From positions 1 through 9,478 of the forward strand of contig JAGVII010000672.1 in assembly GCA_020056155.1 (NCBI GenBank): a DNA stretch of 9,478 nucleotides. The letters run 5' to 3'. This DNA comes from Afipia sp. (GTDB lineage Bacteria; Pseudomonadota; Alphaproteobacteria; Rhizobiales; Xanthobacteraceae). The position numbers were made by a program, and so were the translations under genes. This document shows, piece by piece, positions 1 to 6,182 of this stretch (the first letter of the stretch is position 1; each line of letters starts with the position of its first letter). The notes below the pieces were generated by a model. The model did not search any database. It had not been told where the DNA came from and saw only the letters and a list, made by a program, of their open reading frames with translations.

Positions 1-1645
1 CGGCACGGTCATTCAGGATAGCGGCAAGGCAACGCCGACTGGCGTGGTTGTCGGCACGACCGACTCGCAGACGCTCACCAACAAGACACTGACTGCACCC
101 GTGGTAAATACGCCCGACATCAACGGCGGCACGGTCGACAGCATTACCAGTTTCGGCATCCGTTCGAGCGGTGCGGACTTCGATCTGCAGATGCTCAGTT
201 CCGAAGTGCTCACTGGCAACCGCGCGTTGTCATGGGTGCTCGGCGACGCTGCGCGCACCATCACGCTCGGCGGTAATCCGACGCTGAACGGCGGGACGCA
301 TTCCGGCACGAACACTGGCGATCAAACCATTACGTTGACAGGAGATATTACCGGCAGCGGCACGGGGTCGTTCGCGACGACCATCGGCGCGAATAAAGTC
401 ACGCTCGGCATGATGGCGCAAGTCGCCACGGCGACGTTCTTAGGACGCACGACCGCCGGCACTGGCAATGTCGAGGCCTTGACCGCTGCGCAAGCAACGG
501 CACTGCTCAACGCGATGGTCGGCGACTCGGGCAGCGGCGGCACAAAGGGGCTTGTTCCTGCGCCCGGCGCGGGCGACGCCGCTGGTGGCAAGTTTCTGAA
601 AGCAGACGGCACCTATGCGGTCCCGCCGGGCAGCGGCGGCGGTTCACTACCTGATGACGTGCGTCAGAATCTACTGCTTACGACCGCTTACCAGTCGAAA
701 TCGTTTGCGGAATATCGCCGCCTTGTTTTGATGTTCGCAACGGGTTTCAAGGGTGCAACTGACGCACTCAATGGTATCAATACCGGATCATCTTCGAATT
801 ACACGGTCGACACTGTCGCCGGAAATGTTGCGCCATCGGTTGCGGCCGGAACGCCAACCATTATTGCTTACAATGCTGCCGGATCGACGAACGTCGGAAA
901 CATGACCGGAGGCGCGGGCATTGCTGCCGCGTTCGACAACACCACAAGTCAGGCTGCTGCATCCAGCGCGCGCCTAACGACCGCCGGCGTAATCCAGTGG
1001 GTCGGCAAGGACTACGGCTCCGGAAATACGCATCGGGTTGGTCGGTTCCGTGTTTTTGGCCCAAACAACGCGACGTTGAGCGGCGGTGCGGGGGCTGTAT
1101 TCGTCCGGCTGTACGGTAGCAACGTCGCGACAGGCCCGACGTCTCCACAAGACGGCACACTCATCTCGACCGGAACCAACGCAAACACCACGGCGGAAAC
1201 CTACGACGTAACTGTGGATAGCGTCACGTCGTACCGCTGGATATGGGTGACTATTTCCACTACGAGCAACGCCGCGCCCGCAGATGCCATCATCGCGGAA
1301 GCGCAGTTCTACGACTATGTCGCTGATACCGCCAACAACATGACATTGGTGACGACATCGCAAACCGCAGATTCTACGGTCAGCAATGGGCGTGTTTTGA
1401 TTGAATTCGATAATACCGCGACGCCAGCGCTCAACACTGATTTAACTGTTGAGGTCACTTGCAACGGTGGCACGAATTGGGCGAGCGCAACCCTATCGAG
1501 CGTATCCGTCAATGGACAGGGCGGACGAAAGATAGTCGAGACTGCTGATACCGCGTGCACATCGGGGACGTCCTTCGCTGCACGCATAAAGACGCTGAAC
1601 AATAAATTGGTGCCGATTTACGGCGTCAGCTTAACGGTGCATTGA
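1..1645 (+). CDS. Phage tail fibre protein, 5'-partial, with discoidin-like C-terminal module
   Basis: The reading frame is open from base 2 with no stop before the window edge, so the gene begins outside; the GTG at 44 is only an internal valine codon. Bases 2-115 encode a GTTDSQTLTNKTLTAPVVNTP-type segment, very common in tail-fibre shafts. It is followed by Gly/Thr-rich low-complexity sequence (GTHSGTNTGDQTITLTG; LGRTTAGTGNVEALTAAQATALL) of the kind seen in fibres and tail-collar proteins. From about 840 to 1320 the sequence looks like a galactose-binding/discoidin fold (AFDN, QWVGKDYGSG, VGRFRVFGP, VRLYGSN, YRWIWVTI, AEAQFYDY), suggesting binding of a host-surface sugar. The last ~100 residues form a further beta-rich domain with two Cys. 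Role: host recognition at the tail tip. The fibre call is firm; the sugar-binding role is inferred. Confidence 0.85.
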   Translation, partial: GTVIQDSGKATPTGVVVGTTDSQTLTNKTLTAPVVNTPDINGGTVDSITSFGIRSSGADFDLQMLSSEVLTGNRALSWVLGDAARTITLGGNPTLNGGTHSGTNTGDQTITLTGDITGSGTGSFATTIGANKVTLGMMAQVATATFLGRTTAGTGNVEALTAAQATALLNAMVGDSGSGGTKGLVPAPGAGDAAGGKFLKADGTYAVPPGSGGGSLPDDVRQNLLLTTAYQSKSFAEYRRLVLMFATGFKGATDALNGINTGSSSNYTVDTVAGNVAPSVAAGTPTIIAYNAAGSTNVGNMTGGAGIAAAFDNTTSQAAASSARLTTAGVIQWVGKDYGSGNTHRVGRFRVFGPNNATLSGGAGAVFVRLYGSNVATGPTSPQDGTLISTGTNANTTAETYDVTVDSVTSYRWIWVTISTTSNAAPADAIIAEAQFYDYVADTANNMTLVTTSQTADSTVSNGRVLIEFDNTATPALNTDLTVEVTCNGGTNWASATLSSVSVNGQGGRKIVETADTACTSGTSFAARIKTLNNKLVPIYGVSLTVH

Positions 1646-1648
1646 TTG

Positions 1649-2335
1649 TCATTTAATTCCGCAGAAGGTGAAATGCGTTCCAGCATCTTCGTCCGAACGA
1701 AATTTGCTGGAATAGTGTCCGATGTGAAGTGGACGGAACATTGAGAATTTCTTTTTTAGACCGTCCTCATCGTCTAAGTATGTCATATAAACGTTTTTGA
1801 CGTTCAAGCGTTTGGTTTGAAAATTGCTCACGCGCATCCCGTCATGCGCTTCGACTGAATTTGTGTAGTATAAATCATCCTTTGAACTTTTCATCGTGGC
1901 GAATAGGACCGCTCCGGGGTTCATCGCGGCGTATATTTTTTCGATACAAACATCGAAATCTTTGTTGCTCAAATAGTAGAACGCCTGCACGGCTGTCACG
2001 ATGTCAATGCCGCTGGCAAAGCCGTAGTAACTCACATCTGACGGCGAGGCGCTGCAGACTTGCATACGATCTGCAAGATCGGGGTATCGGATTTTCGCTA
2101 TCCCAATGTCTTTTTCAGAGACGTCGACGCCGCGAGCGTTGAAGCCCCGCGAAACAAAGTACGCAACAGCGGCACCTTGGCCACTGCCAAAATCGAGGAG
2201 ATTGCTACCTCCGAGACATAACTGTGGAAAATCCGGCTTCAAAATCTTGCCGTAAAAACGAAAAACCGGATGATCGACGTTCGGGGCATTGTAGCCTTTT
2301 TCCCAATAGTCTTTGTTTGACGCTAGGTAATTCAT
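1649..2335 (-). CDS. Class I SAM-dependent methyltransferase, phage moron candidate
   Basis: Encodes 228 aa from the ATG at 2335, a full-length single-domain Rossmann methyltransferase. Motif I is LLDFGSGQG (about residues 46-54), the acidic end of strand beta2 is GVDVSE (D71), motif IV-like IDIVTAVQAFYYL is at 110-122, and MNPGAVLFATM at 138-148 resembles the late strand/helix region. I chose the ATG at 2335 because a GAGGGGG Shine-Dalgarno sits about 10 bases upstream and the protein then starts at the conserved NKDYWEKGY segment; in-frame ATG 2356 and GTG 2383 have weaker sites. The gene converges on the tail-fibre gene with only 3 bp between stops. It is AT-richer than its neighbours (19 of 60 bases G/C at 1741-1800), suggesting separate acquisition. 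The substrate is unknown; small enzymes of this type often methylate sugars or small molecules, so a surface glycan is a guess from position. Confidence 0.8.
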   Translation of the reverse strand: MNYLASNKDYWEKGYNAPNVDHPVFRFYGKILKPDFPQLCLGGSNLLDFGSGQGAAVAYFVSRGFNARGVDVSEKDIGIAKIRYPDLADRMQVCSASPSDVSYYGFASGIDIVTAVQAFYYLSNKDFDVCIEKIYAAMNPGAVLFATMKSSKDDLYYTNSVEAHDGMRVSNFQTKRLNVKNVYMTYLDDEDGLKKKFSMFRPLHIGHYSSKFRSDEDAGTHFTFCGIK

Positions 2336-2407
2336 CAGCGGCCCCCTCTTTTTCATTGGTTCCCAACTATCACGCCCCGGCACGGTGCGCCAGATAGCCC
2401 TAATAAG

Positions 2408-2436
2408 TTGACTGTCGGCTTATTATGTGCCATATT
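2408..2436 (+). promoter_or_regulatory. Sigma70-type promoter ahead of the lysis/late cassette
   Basis: A -35 box TTGACT (2408-2413, 5 of 6 to consensus) is separated by exactly 17 bases from a -10 box CATATT (2431-2436, 4 of 6). It lies in the short gap between the leftward methyltransferase gene and the rightward small ORF at 2461, where a promoter is needed. An AGGGG Shine-Dalgarno follows at 2449-2453. Confidence 0.55.
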
Positions 2437-2460
2437 GCCCCAACATACAGGGGCTTTGCA

Positions 2461-2562
2461 ATGGAAAACGTCTCAAACGCTGCAAAATGGGCCTCCGCGA
2501 ACCCCAAAAGCGCGTCCGTCGTGCTGATCGCCGCGTTTATCCTCGTCGCGTGGCTGTTCTAA
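2461..2562 (+). CDS. 33-aa single-TM membrane peptide, first gene of the lysis run
   Basis: A very short frame: MENVSNAAKW, then ASANPKSASV, then a hydrophobic stretch (VVLIAAFILVAWLF) that runs to the last residue. It has an AGGGG Shine-Dalgarno at 2449-2453, 7 bases before the ATG, and a good promoter just upstream. It ends 3 bases before the endolysin start, which has no clear ribosome site of its own, so translation of the endolysin may be coupled to this gene. The two lysines precede the membrane segment, predicting N-in with the C-terminus at or across the inner membrane. Position next to the endolysin makes it a holin, antiholin or lysis-regulator candidate, but no family is recognised. 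Its small size means automatic annotation would probably miss it. Confidence 0.65.
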   Translation: MENVSNAAKWASANPKSASVVLIAAFILVAWLF

Positions 2563-2565
2563 GCG

Positions 2566-3420
2566 ATGGCACGATGGCCCGCCGACAATCAAGCGGCCCT
2601 CCTGCGCTTCTACGGAACGCCGGGGCCGGATATTGACCGGCAGCTCGTCGACGTCGTCCCGCCTTTCCAGATGTACTATGATGGTCAGCCGATCAAGCGC
2701 ATCCGCTTTCATCGGAAAGCCGCCCCGGCCCTCGCCGCCGCTCTCAAAGAGATTTGGGACCATTACGGGCACGATCAAAAGAAGATCGACGCCCTCGGCA
2801 TTTCCAAATACGCAGGCGCGTACAATCCGCGCAAGGTCCGCGGCTCGGCGACGAAATGGTCAAATCACGCCTATGGCGCGGCGATCGATCTGAACGCCGA
2901 AGAAAACGGATTCGGCAAGGGTCACGGCAGCATCCCGCAGCCGGTAATCGACGCATTCAAGCGCCAAGGCGCACGATGGGGCGGCGATTACCGCGGGCGC
3001 ACAGACCCGATGCATTTCGAATTCTGCGACGCCACGGGCTATCCTGGCGTCAGCAGGCCACTTGCGTTCGTCGAACCGCCGCACATTGACGGCGATAGCG
3101 ACACGACCGACATCAGCGCGCGGCGCAAAGAGCCGGACACTGCCGTGGTGACGGTCGACGCCGACCACGAAACCCACGTCGAGGAAACCGAAGCGAGCGC
3201 CGAGGCGGACGCCGAAACGCGTCCATCATGGCTGCGCCGGAAGTGGAAAGGCGTCACGGGCTGGCTGTTCGGCGGCGTTGGTTCGGTCGGCCTTGGCTGG
3301 CTAACGGACCCGTGGGTGGTTGTGGCCATCGGCGGCATCCTTCTGCTGTTCATCACCCTGTTCATCCTTTGGATGGGACCGGGCGACGTGCGCGCGTGGA
3401 TCCGAAAGCAGGTGTCGTGA
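2566..3420 (+). CDS. M15-family peptidase endolysin with C-terminal membrane tail
   Basis: Encodes 284 aa. Residues ~1-160 are a VanY/L-alanyl-D-glutamate-type M15 (peptidase_M15_4-like) domain that cuts peptide cross-bridges of peptidoglycan. The zinc site is visible: H101 and D108 in SNHAYGAAIDLN, and H150 in DPMHFEF with E152 close by. Residues ~165-220 are an acidic linker. RRKWK (224-228) precedes a short hydrophobic stretch (about 233-246) and a strong TM helix (about 251-270), followed by a basic tail (RAWIRKQ). There is no N-terminal signal peptide. The gene starts 3 bases after the 33-aa ORF, and its TGA overlaps the next ATG by one base. Role: host lysis at the end of the lytic cycle. 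The membrane tail is unusual for a soluble endolysin and could tether the enzyme or carry a holin-like activity. Confidence 0.87.
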   Translation: MARWPADNQAALLRFYGTPGPDIDRQLVDVVPPFQMYYDGQPIKRIRFHRKAAPALAAALKEIWDHYGHDQKKIDALGISKYAGAYNPRKVRGSATKWSNHAYGAAIDLNAEENGFGKGHGSIPQPVIDAFKRQGARWGGDYRGRTDPMHFEFCDATGYPGVSRPLAFVEPPHIDGDSDTTDISARRKEPDTAVVTVDADHETHVEETEASAEADAETRPSWLRRKWKGVTGWLFGGVGSVGLGWLTDPWVVVAIGGILLLFITLFILWMGPGDVRAWIRKQVS

Positions 3421-3503
3421 TGGGTATGTCGTTCTGGATCACCCTCGCCATTTTCGTGGTGCTCGCGCTGTGTTGCTACGACCACGCGAAAGGCGGCGAG
3501 TGA
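3420..3503 (+). CDS. 27-aa membrane peptide
   Basis: MGMSFWITLAIFVVLALCCY followed by DHAKGGE. It is one hydrophobic helix of ~17 residues (5-20) with a short hydrophilic tail. The ATG overlaps the endolysin stop (TGATG, one base), and its own TGA overlaps the ATG of the next gene in the same way, so it sits inside a translationally coupled chain. An alternative start is the ATG at 3426. No family is recognised. The size, single TM and position between endolysin and spanin genes fit a holin accessory or lysis-timing peptide, but it could also be a mere coupling leader. Confidence 0.55.
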   Translation: MGMSFWITLAIFVVLALCCYDHAKGGE

Positions 3504-3889
3504 TGTGGGCGCTTTCGTACATCGGCTCCAACTTCGCGTTGATCCTGGTCGTGGTGATCGCCGTGATCGCGCTCGGCGCGGTCGCATGGTTTGCACGCAA
3601 CTGGAAAGTCGCCGTCGCAGCCCTGCTCGTTCTTGGCGCTGGCCTCGCTTATCAGCACGTCGACAAGACCGCATACCAGCGTCGTGTGAGCGAGGAAGCC
3701 GCTGCGGAAGTCGCCACGCTCAAGGGTCGACTGGCGACGTTGCAAAAGCAGACCGCCGCCGATGCGGAACGCGCGAAAGCCGACGCCGCATATATCGACG
3801 CACTTGAAGCACTGGCCAACGACACCCCGCGGAACGACACGCCTGCGATCTACAAGGACACTGCGAACCGCATAGGGGCAATCAAGTGA
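3503..3889 (+). CDS. Rz-like inner-membrane spanin candidate (two TM plus coiled coil)
   Basis: Encodes 128 aa. The start is ATG 3503, overlapping the previous stop by one base, with AAAGG at 3489-3493. Hydrophobic helices lie at about residues 11-31 and 36-50, joined by the short basic loop RNWK. An Ala/Glu/Lys-rich heptad-like region follows (about 55-108, EEAAAEVATLKGRLATLQKQ). The basic loop should face the cytoplasm, so both ends, including the coiled coil, should be periplasmic, as needed for an i-spanin that spans toward an outer-membrane partner. The next gene encodes exactly such a small lipoprotein and overlaps by four bases (GTGA). Classical Rz has a single N-terminal TM, so this is a variant. 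The function is inferred from architecture and position. Confidence 0.65.
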   Translation: MWALSYIGSNFALILVVVIAVIALGAVAWFARNWKVAVAALLVLGAGLAYQHVDKTAYQRRVSEEAAAEVATLKGRLATLQKQTAADAERAKADAAYIDALEALANDTPRNDTPAIYKDTANRIGAIK

Positions 3890-4149
3890 AGACGTTCGTC
3901 ATCCTCGCTGTGTTTTTCCTCGCGGGCTGTACGCCTCCCGGCACATCGCCGTCCGGTTCGCTGCCCACGGTGCCGGCTGACATTCAGGCGTGCTTCCGCA
4001 AAGCGGCTGTGACCATTCCCAATCGCGCGCTGACCGTGGCTGATGTGGAGTCACTGTGGAAACAGGACCGTGTCCGCTTCGTCGCCATGCGCACATGCGG
4101 CAATCGCTTCCTCGCTTGGTACAGCGATTTGCAGAGGAACTGGAAATGA
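3886..4149 (+). CDS. Rz1-like small lipoprotein, o-spanin candidate
   Basis: Encodes 87 aa from a GTG start at 3886 that overlaps the previous TGA; AGGGG at 3874-3878 supports it. The N-terminus MKTFVILAVFFLAGC is a type II signal peptide with lipobox LAGC (lipidated Cys15). The mature part starts with a Pro/Ser/Gly-rich stretch (TPPGTSPSGSLPTVP), typical of o-spanins. The C-terminal half is predicted helical with two further Cys. It directly follows the coiled-coil membrane protein gene, the classic Rz/Rz1 order, here arranged end-to-end rather than nested. Role: outer-membrane half of the spanin complex that fuses the membranes at lysis. The lipoprotein call is firm; spanin function is inferred. 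Confidence 0.68.
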   Translation: MKTFVILAVFFLAGCTPPGTSPSGSLPTVPADIQACFRKAAVTIPNRALTVADVESLWKQDRVRFVAMRTCGNRFLAWYSDLQRNWK

Positions 4150-4496
4150 AACTGCTCGCCATCCTTGCGCTGTTGCTCGTCGCGTCCTGTGCTGGTCGGC
4201 CCGCATTCGCCAATCCCGACATGCCACGCTGTCACGACTTGCAGTGGTTCGTCGAGGGGATGCAGCGAAACCACTGGCAACATGTGGTGCTGCGCGGTTC
4301 GGCACTGGAAAGCCTTATGAACATGCTCGATGGCTTTCCAAATCTCGACGTTATGACGATTGATCCGGAAAGCGCCATCGTGACCACAGACCCAGGCGAA
4401 ACACGCGCGGTTATCGCCCTCGTCAAGAACAGCCAAATTTGCGACCGCATCACCGCGCCGATGGAAGTTGCGCGGCAGTTCATGGCGGGTGCTTGA
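4146..4496 (+). CDS. Exported protein of unknown function (lipoprotein or periplasmic)
   Basis: Encodes 116 aa from ATG 4146, overlapping the preceding TGA (ATGA), with AGAGGA about 7 bases upstream; longer in-frame starts run back into the lipoprotein gene and are not credible. MKLLAILALLLVASC carries a lipobox-like VASC (Cys15), but AFA before N23 also gives a signal peptidase I site, so it could be lipid-anchored or soluble. The mature domain of ~94 aa has two more Cys, one near each end, which could form a disulphide. I recognise no family. It is co-translated with the spanin genes, so an accessory lysis, envelope or superinfection role is possible. Confidence 0.7.
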   Translation: MKLLAILALLLVASCAGRPAFANPDMPRCHDLQWFVEGMQRNHWQHVVLRGSALESLMNMLDGFPNLDVMTIDPESAIVTTDPGETRAVIALVKNSQICDRITAPMEVARQFMAGA

Positions 4497-4498
4497 GC

Positions 4499-4762
4499 AT
4501 GATGCCGCTCACCTCGTCGGAGATTGAACACATCGCACAGGAATCGGCGCGCAAAGCCGTGCGCGAATTGTTGTTGACCATGGGAGTGGACACCAGCGAC
4601 CCGAAAGCTGTGATCCGCATGCAAAAGAACATTGCGCATATCGATAGCTGGCGCGAAGCGTCAGAAACTATGCGCAACCACGGCCTCAAAGTCGCGGTCG
4701 GCATCATCGTGTCGGGCGTGCTCGGCGCGGTGTATATGCTTTTCCAGCGGGGCGGACACTGA
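4499..4762 (+). CDS. Small C-terminally membrane-anchored phage protein (DUF6127-like architecture)
   Basis: Encodes 87 aa starting MMPLTSSEIEHIAQESARKA; the ATG at 4502 is an equally good start. An amphipathic, charged helical region (about residues 5-60, containing IDSWREASETMR) precedes one TM helix (about 64-82) and a short QRGGH tail. From memory this resembles the layout of DUF6127 proteins seen in alphaproteobacterial phages; that match is unverified. It begins 2 bases after the exported protein's stop, and its own stop directly abuts the next ATG. Membership of the lysis block makes a holin or holin-regulator role possible. Confidence 0.65.
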   Translation: MMPLTSSEIEHIAQESARKAVRELLLTMGVDTSDPKAVIRMQKNIAHIDSWREASETMRNHGLKVAVGIIVSGVLGAVYMLFQRGGH

Positions 4763-6004
4763 ATGGCGCCTCCTCGTCACACGGACGAAGCCCTGCAAGC
4801 CGCTGTCGCGCTCTACAACGCGCACAACCGCAACATGACGCACGCAGCGACAGCCGCCAAGTTGTCCCGCAGCACGTTTCAGTGCCAGATTCGCGAAGCG
4901 GCAAACCGGGGCTTTCTGCTCGATCATCCGCCTGCCATGCCCGGTTTCCGTATCGCGCAGGTGACTACCGCCCCGGACGGCACACAGCACATCCAGCAGA
5001 AGCCGGAGCACGGCGAGCAGTTCGCGCTCCCCGCAGGTCATCGCGTCAAGGGCATTTCGACCCTGGTCAATGCCGAAGGCGGCAAGATCGTCGAGTGGAT
5101 CAAGACGACTGAGGACGCAGCCGCACAGGCTGCGTCCATGGAAGCCACAATCGCCGCGCTCAAGGAAGATTTGCCGCGCGCCGAGCCTGTTCCCGTCCCG
5201 CTTGGCGGCAACGCGAACCTCCTCAATCAATACACCGTCACCGATCTGCATTTCGGGATGCTGTCGTGGGCGGAGGAAACCGGCGCGGATTATGACCTGA
5301 AAATCGCCGAGCAACTGCTGCTCGACTGGTTCGCCGCCGCCATCGTACAGTCGCCGAACGCATCAACTGCCATTTTGTGCCAACTCGGCGACCTTCTGCA
5401 CCACGACGCGCACATAAGTGTCACGCCGACGCACGCGCACGTCCTCGACGCCGACAGCCGTTTGCAGAAGATGATTCGCGTGGTCATTCGCACCATGCGC
5501 CGCGTTATCGCCATGCTGCTCGATAAGCACCAGCGCGTTCATATTATCATGGCCGACGCCAATCATGACCCGGCCGGCGGCGCCTGGTTGCGCGAGATGT
5601 TCGCCGCGTTCTATGAGAACGAGCCGCGCGTGACCGTCGACAGCAGCGCGAGCACATTCTACGTCTACGAATTCGGGCAGACGTCCCTGTTCTATCATCA
5701 CGGGCATAAACGCAAGATCAACTCGATCGACGGCGTGCTGGTAGGCAAATTTCGCGAGATTTTCGGCCGCACCAAATTCAGCTACGCCCACCTTGGCCAC
5801 TTGCATTCCGATGAATTGAAGTCGGCGCCTACCACCATGAAAGTGGAGCGGCACGAGACGCTGGCCGCACCCGATGCCTTCGCGGCGAACGGCGGCTGGC
5901 TGTCGGGCCGCAGCGCCAAGGTCATCACCTATTCAAAGCATTTCGGCGAAGTCGGTCGCATCACGTTGACGCCCGAGATGGTGCAGGGAGCGGCTGCGGC
6001 ATGA
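4763..6004 (+). CDS. HTH plus calcineurin-like metallophosphoesterase phage protein
   Basis: Encodes 413 aa. Residues ~9-50 form a helix-turn-helix (MTHAATAAKLSRSTFQCQIREA), probably DNA-binding, followed by a linker of ~90 residues. The catalytic domain starts near 157 with the ordered metal-binding motifs of the calcineurin-like family: TDLHFG (D161, H163), LGDLLHHD (D210), ADANHD (N267, H268, D269), FYHHGH (H313/H315) and LGHLHSD (H346, H348). Motif III is ANHD instead of the usual GNHD, a mild change that keeps the ligands. A dinuclear metal phosphodiesterase or nuclease activity is expected, but the substrate is unknown. The ATG abuts the previous stop (TGAATG), and the TGA overlaps the next ATG. 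Similar HTH/phosphoesterase proteins are, as I recall, common in phages of alphaproteobacteria. Activity call firm, target unknown. Confidence 0.82.
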   Translation: MAPPRHTDEALQAAVALYNAHNRNMTHAATAAKLSRSTFQCQIREAANRGFLLDHPPAMPGFRIAQVTTAPDGTQHIQQKPEHGEQFALPAGHRVKGISTLVNAEGGKIVEWIKTTEDAAAQAASMEATIAALKEDLPRAEPVPVPLGGNANLLNQYTVTDLHFGMLSWAEETGADYDLKIAEQLLLDWFAAAIVQSPNASTAILCQLGDLLHHDAHISVTPTHAHVLDADSRLQKMIRVVIRTMRRVIAMLLDKHQRVHIIMADANHDPAGGAWLREMFAAFYENEPRVTVDSSASTFYVYEFGQTSLFYHHGHKRKINSIDGVLVGKFREIFGRTKFSYAHLGHLHSDELKSAPTTMKVERHETLAAPDAFAANGGWLSGRSAKVITYSKHFGEVGRITLTPEMVQGAAAA

Positions 6005-6168
6005 AATACTTCGCCCTCCTCCTCTTGCTTGCTGGCGTCTACCTGGTCAAACGCGGCTTTGATCCCCGCCACGCGACCATCGGCACCATCCTGATCGGCG
6101 GACTCGGACTGCTCTGCCTCGCCGCCGGACTGATCACCTTCCTCGTTCTGATTTTTCTTGCTCTGTAG
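6001..6168 (+). CDS. 55-aa two-TM protein, holin candidate
   Basis: Begins MKYFALLLLLAGVYLV (TM1), then a basic loop KRGFDPRH, then a long hydrophobic segment from about residue 25 to the C-terminus. The ATG overlaps the phosphoesterase stop (ATGA), and AGGGAG at 5985-5990 gives a proper ribosome site. Two short TM helices joined by a basic loop match the shape of small class II-type holins, with the loop predicted inside and both termini outside. There is no family recognition, and the position after the phosphoesterase, away from the endolysin, weakens the holin idea. Confidence 0.6.
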   Translation: MKYFALLLLLAGVYLVKRGFDPRHATIGTILIGGLGLLCLAAGLITFLVLIFLAL

Positions 6169-6182
6169 GAGCCACCCCGCTC

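Noticed and set aside
44..46. GTG as the start of the tail-fibre gene
   Set aside because: The frame continues upstream without a stop to the window edge and encodes fibre-like residues (GTVIQDSGKATPTG), so the gene is simply cut by the window.
3039..3674. Minus-strand open frame of 211 codons
   Set aside because: Antisense to the endolysin and following genes. Arg/Ser-rich composition of a high-G+C shadow frame, no ribosome site and no family likeness.
4056..4145. N-terminal extension of the exported protein
   Set aside because: The extension would overlap the lipoprotein gene by 90 bases and hide the signal peptide; ATG 4146 has an AGAGGA site and a clean signal sequence.
4661..5314. Minus-strand open frame of 217 codons
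   Set aside because: Opposite the well-supported phosphoesterase gene whose motifs fix the coding strand; no recognisable domain.
5363..5854. Minus-strand open frame of 163 codons
   Set aside because: Lies fully inside the metallophosphoesterase catalytic domain on the opposite strand; a shadow frame.
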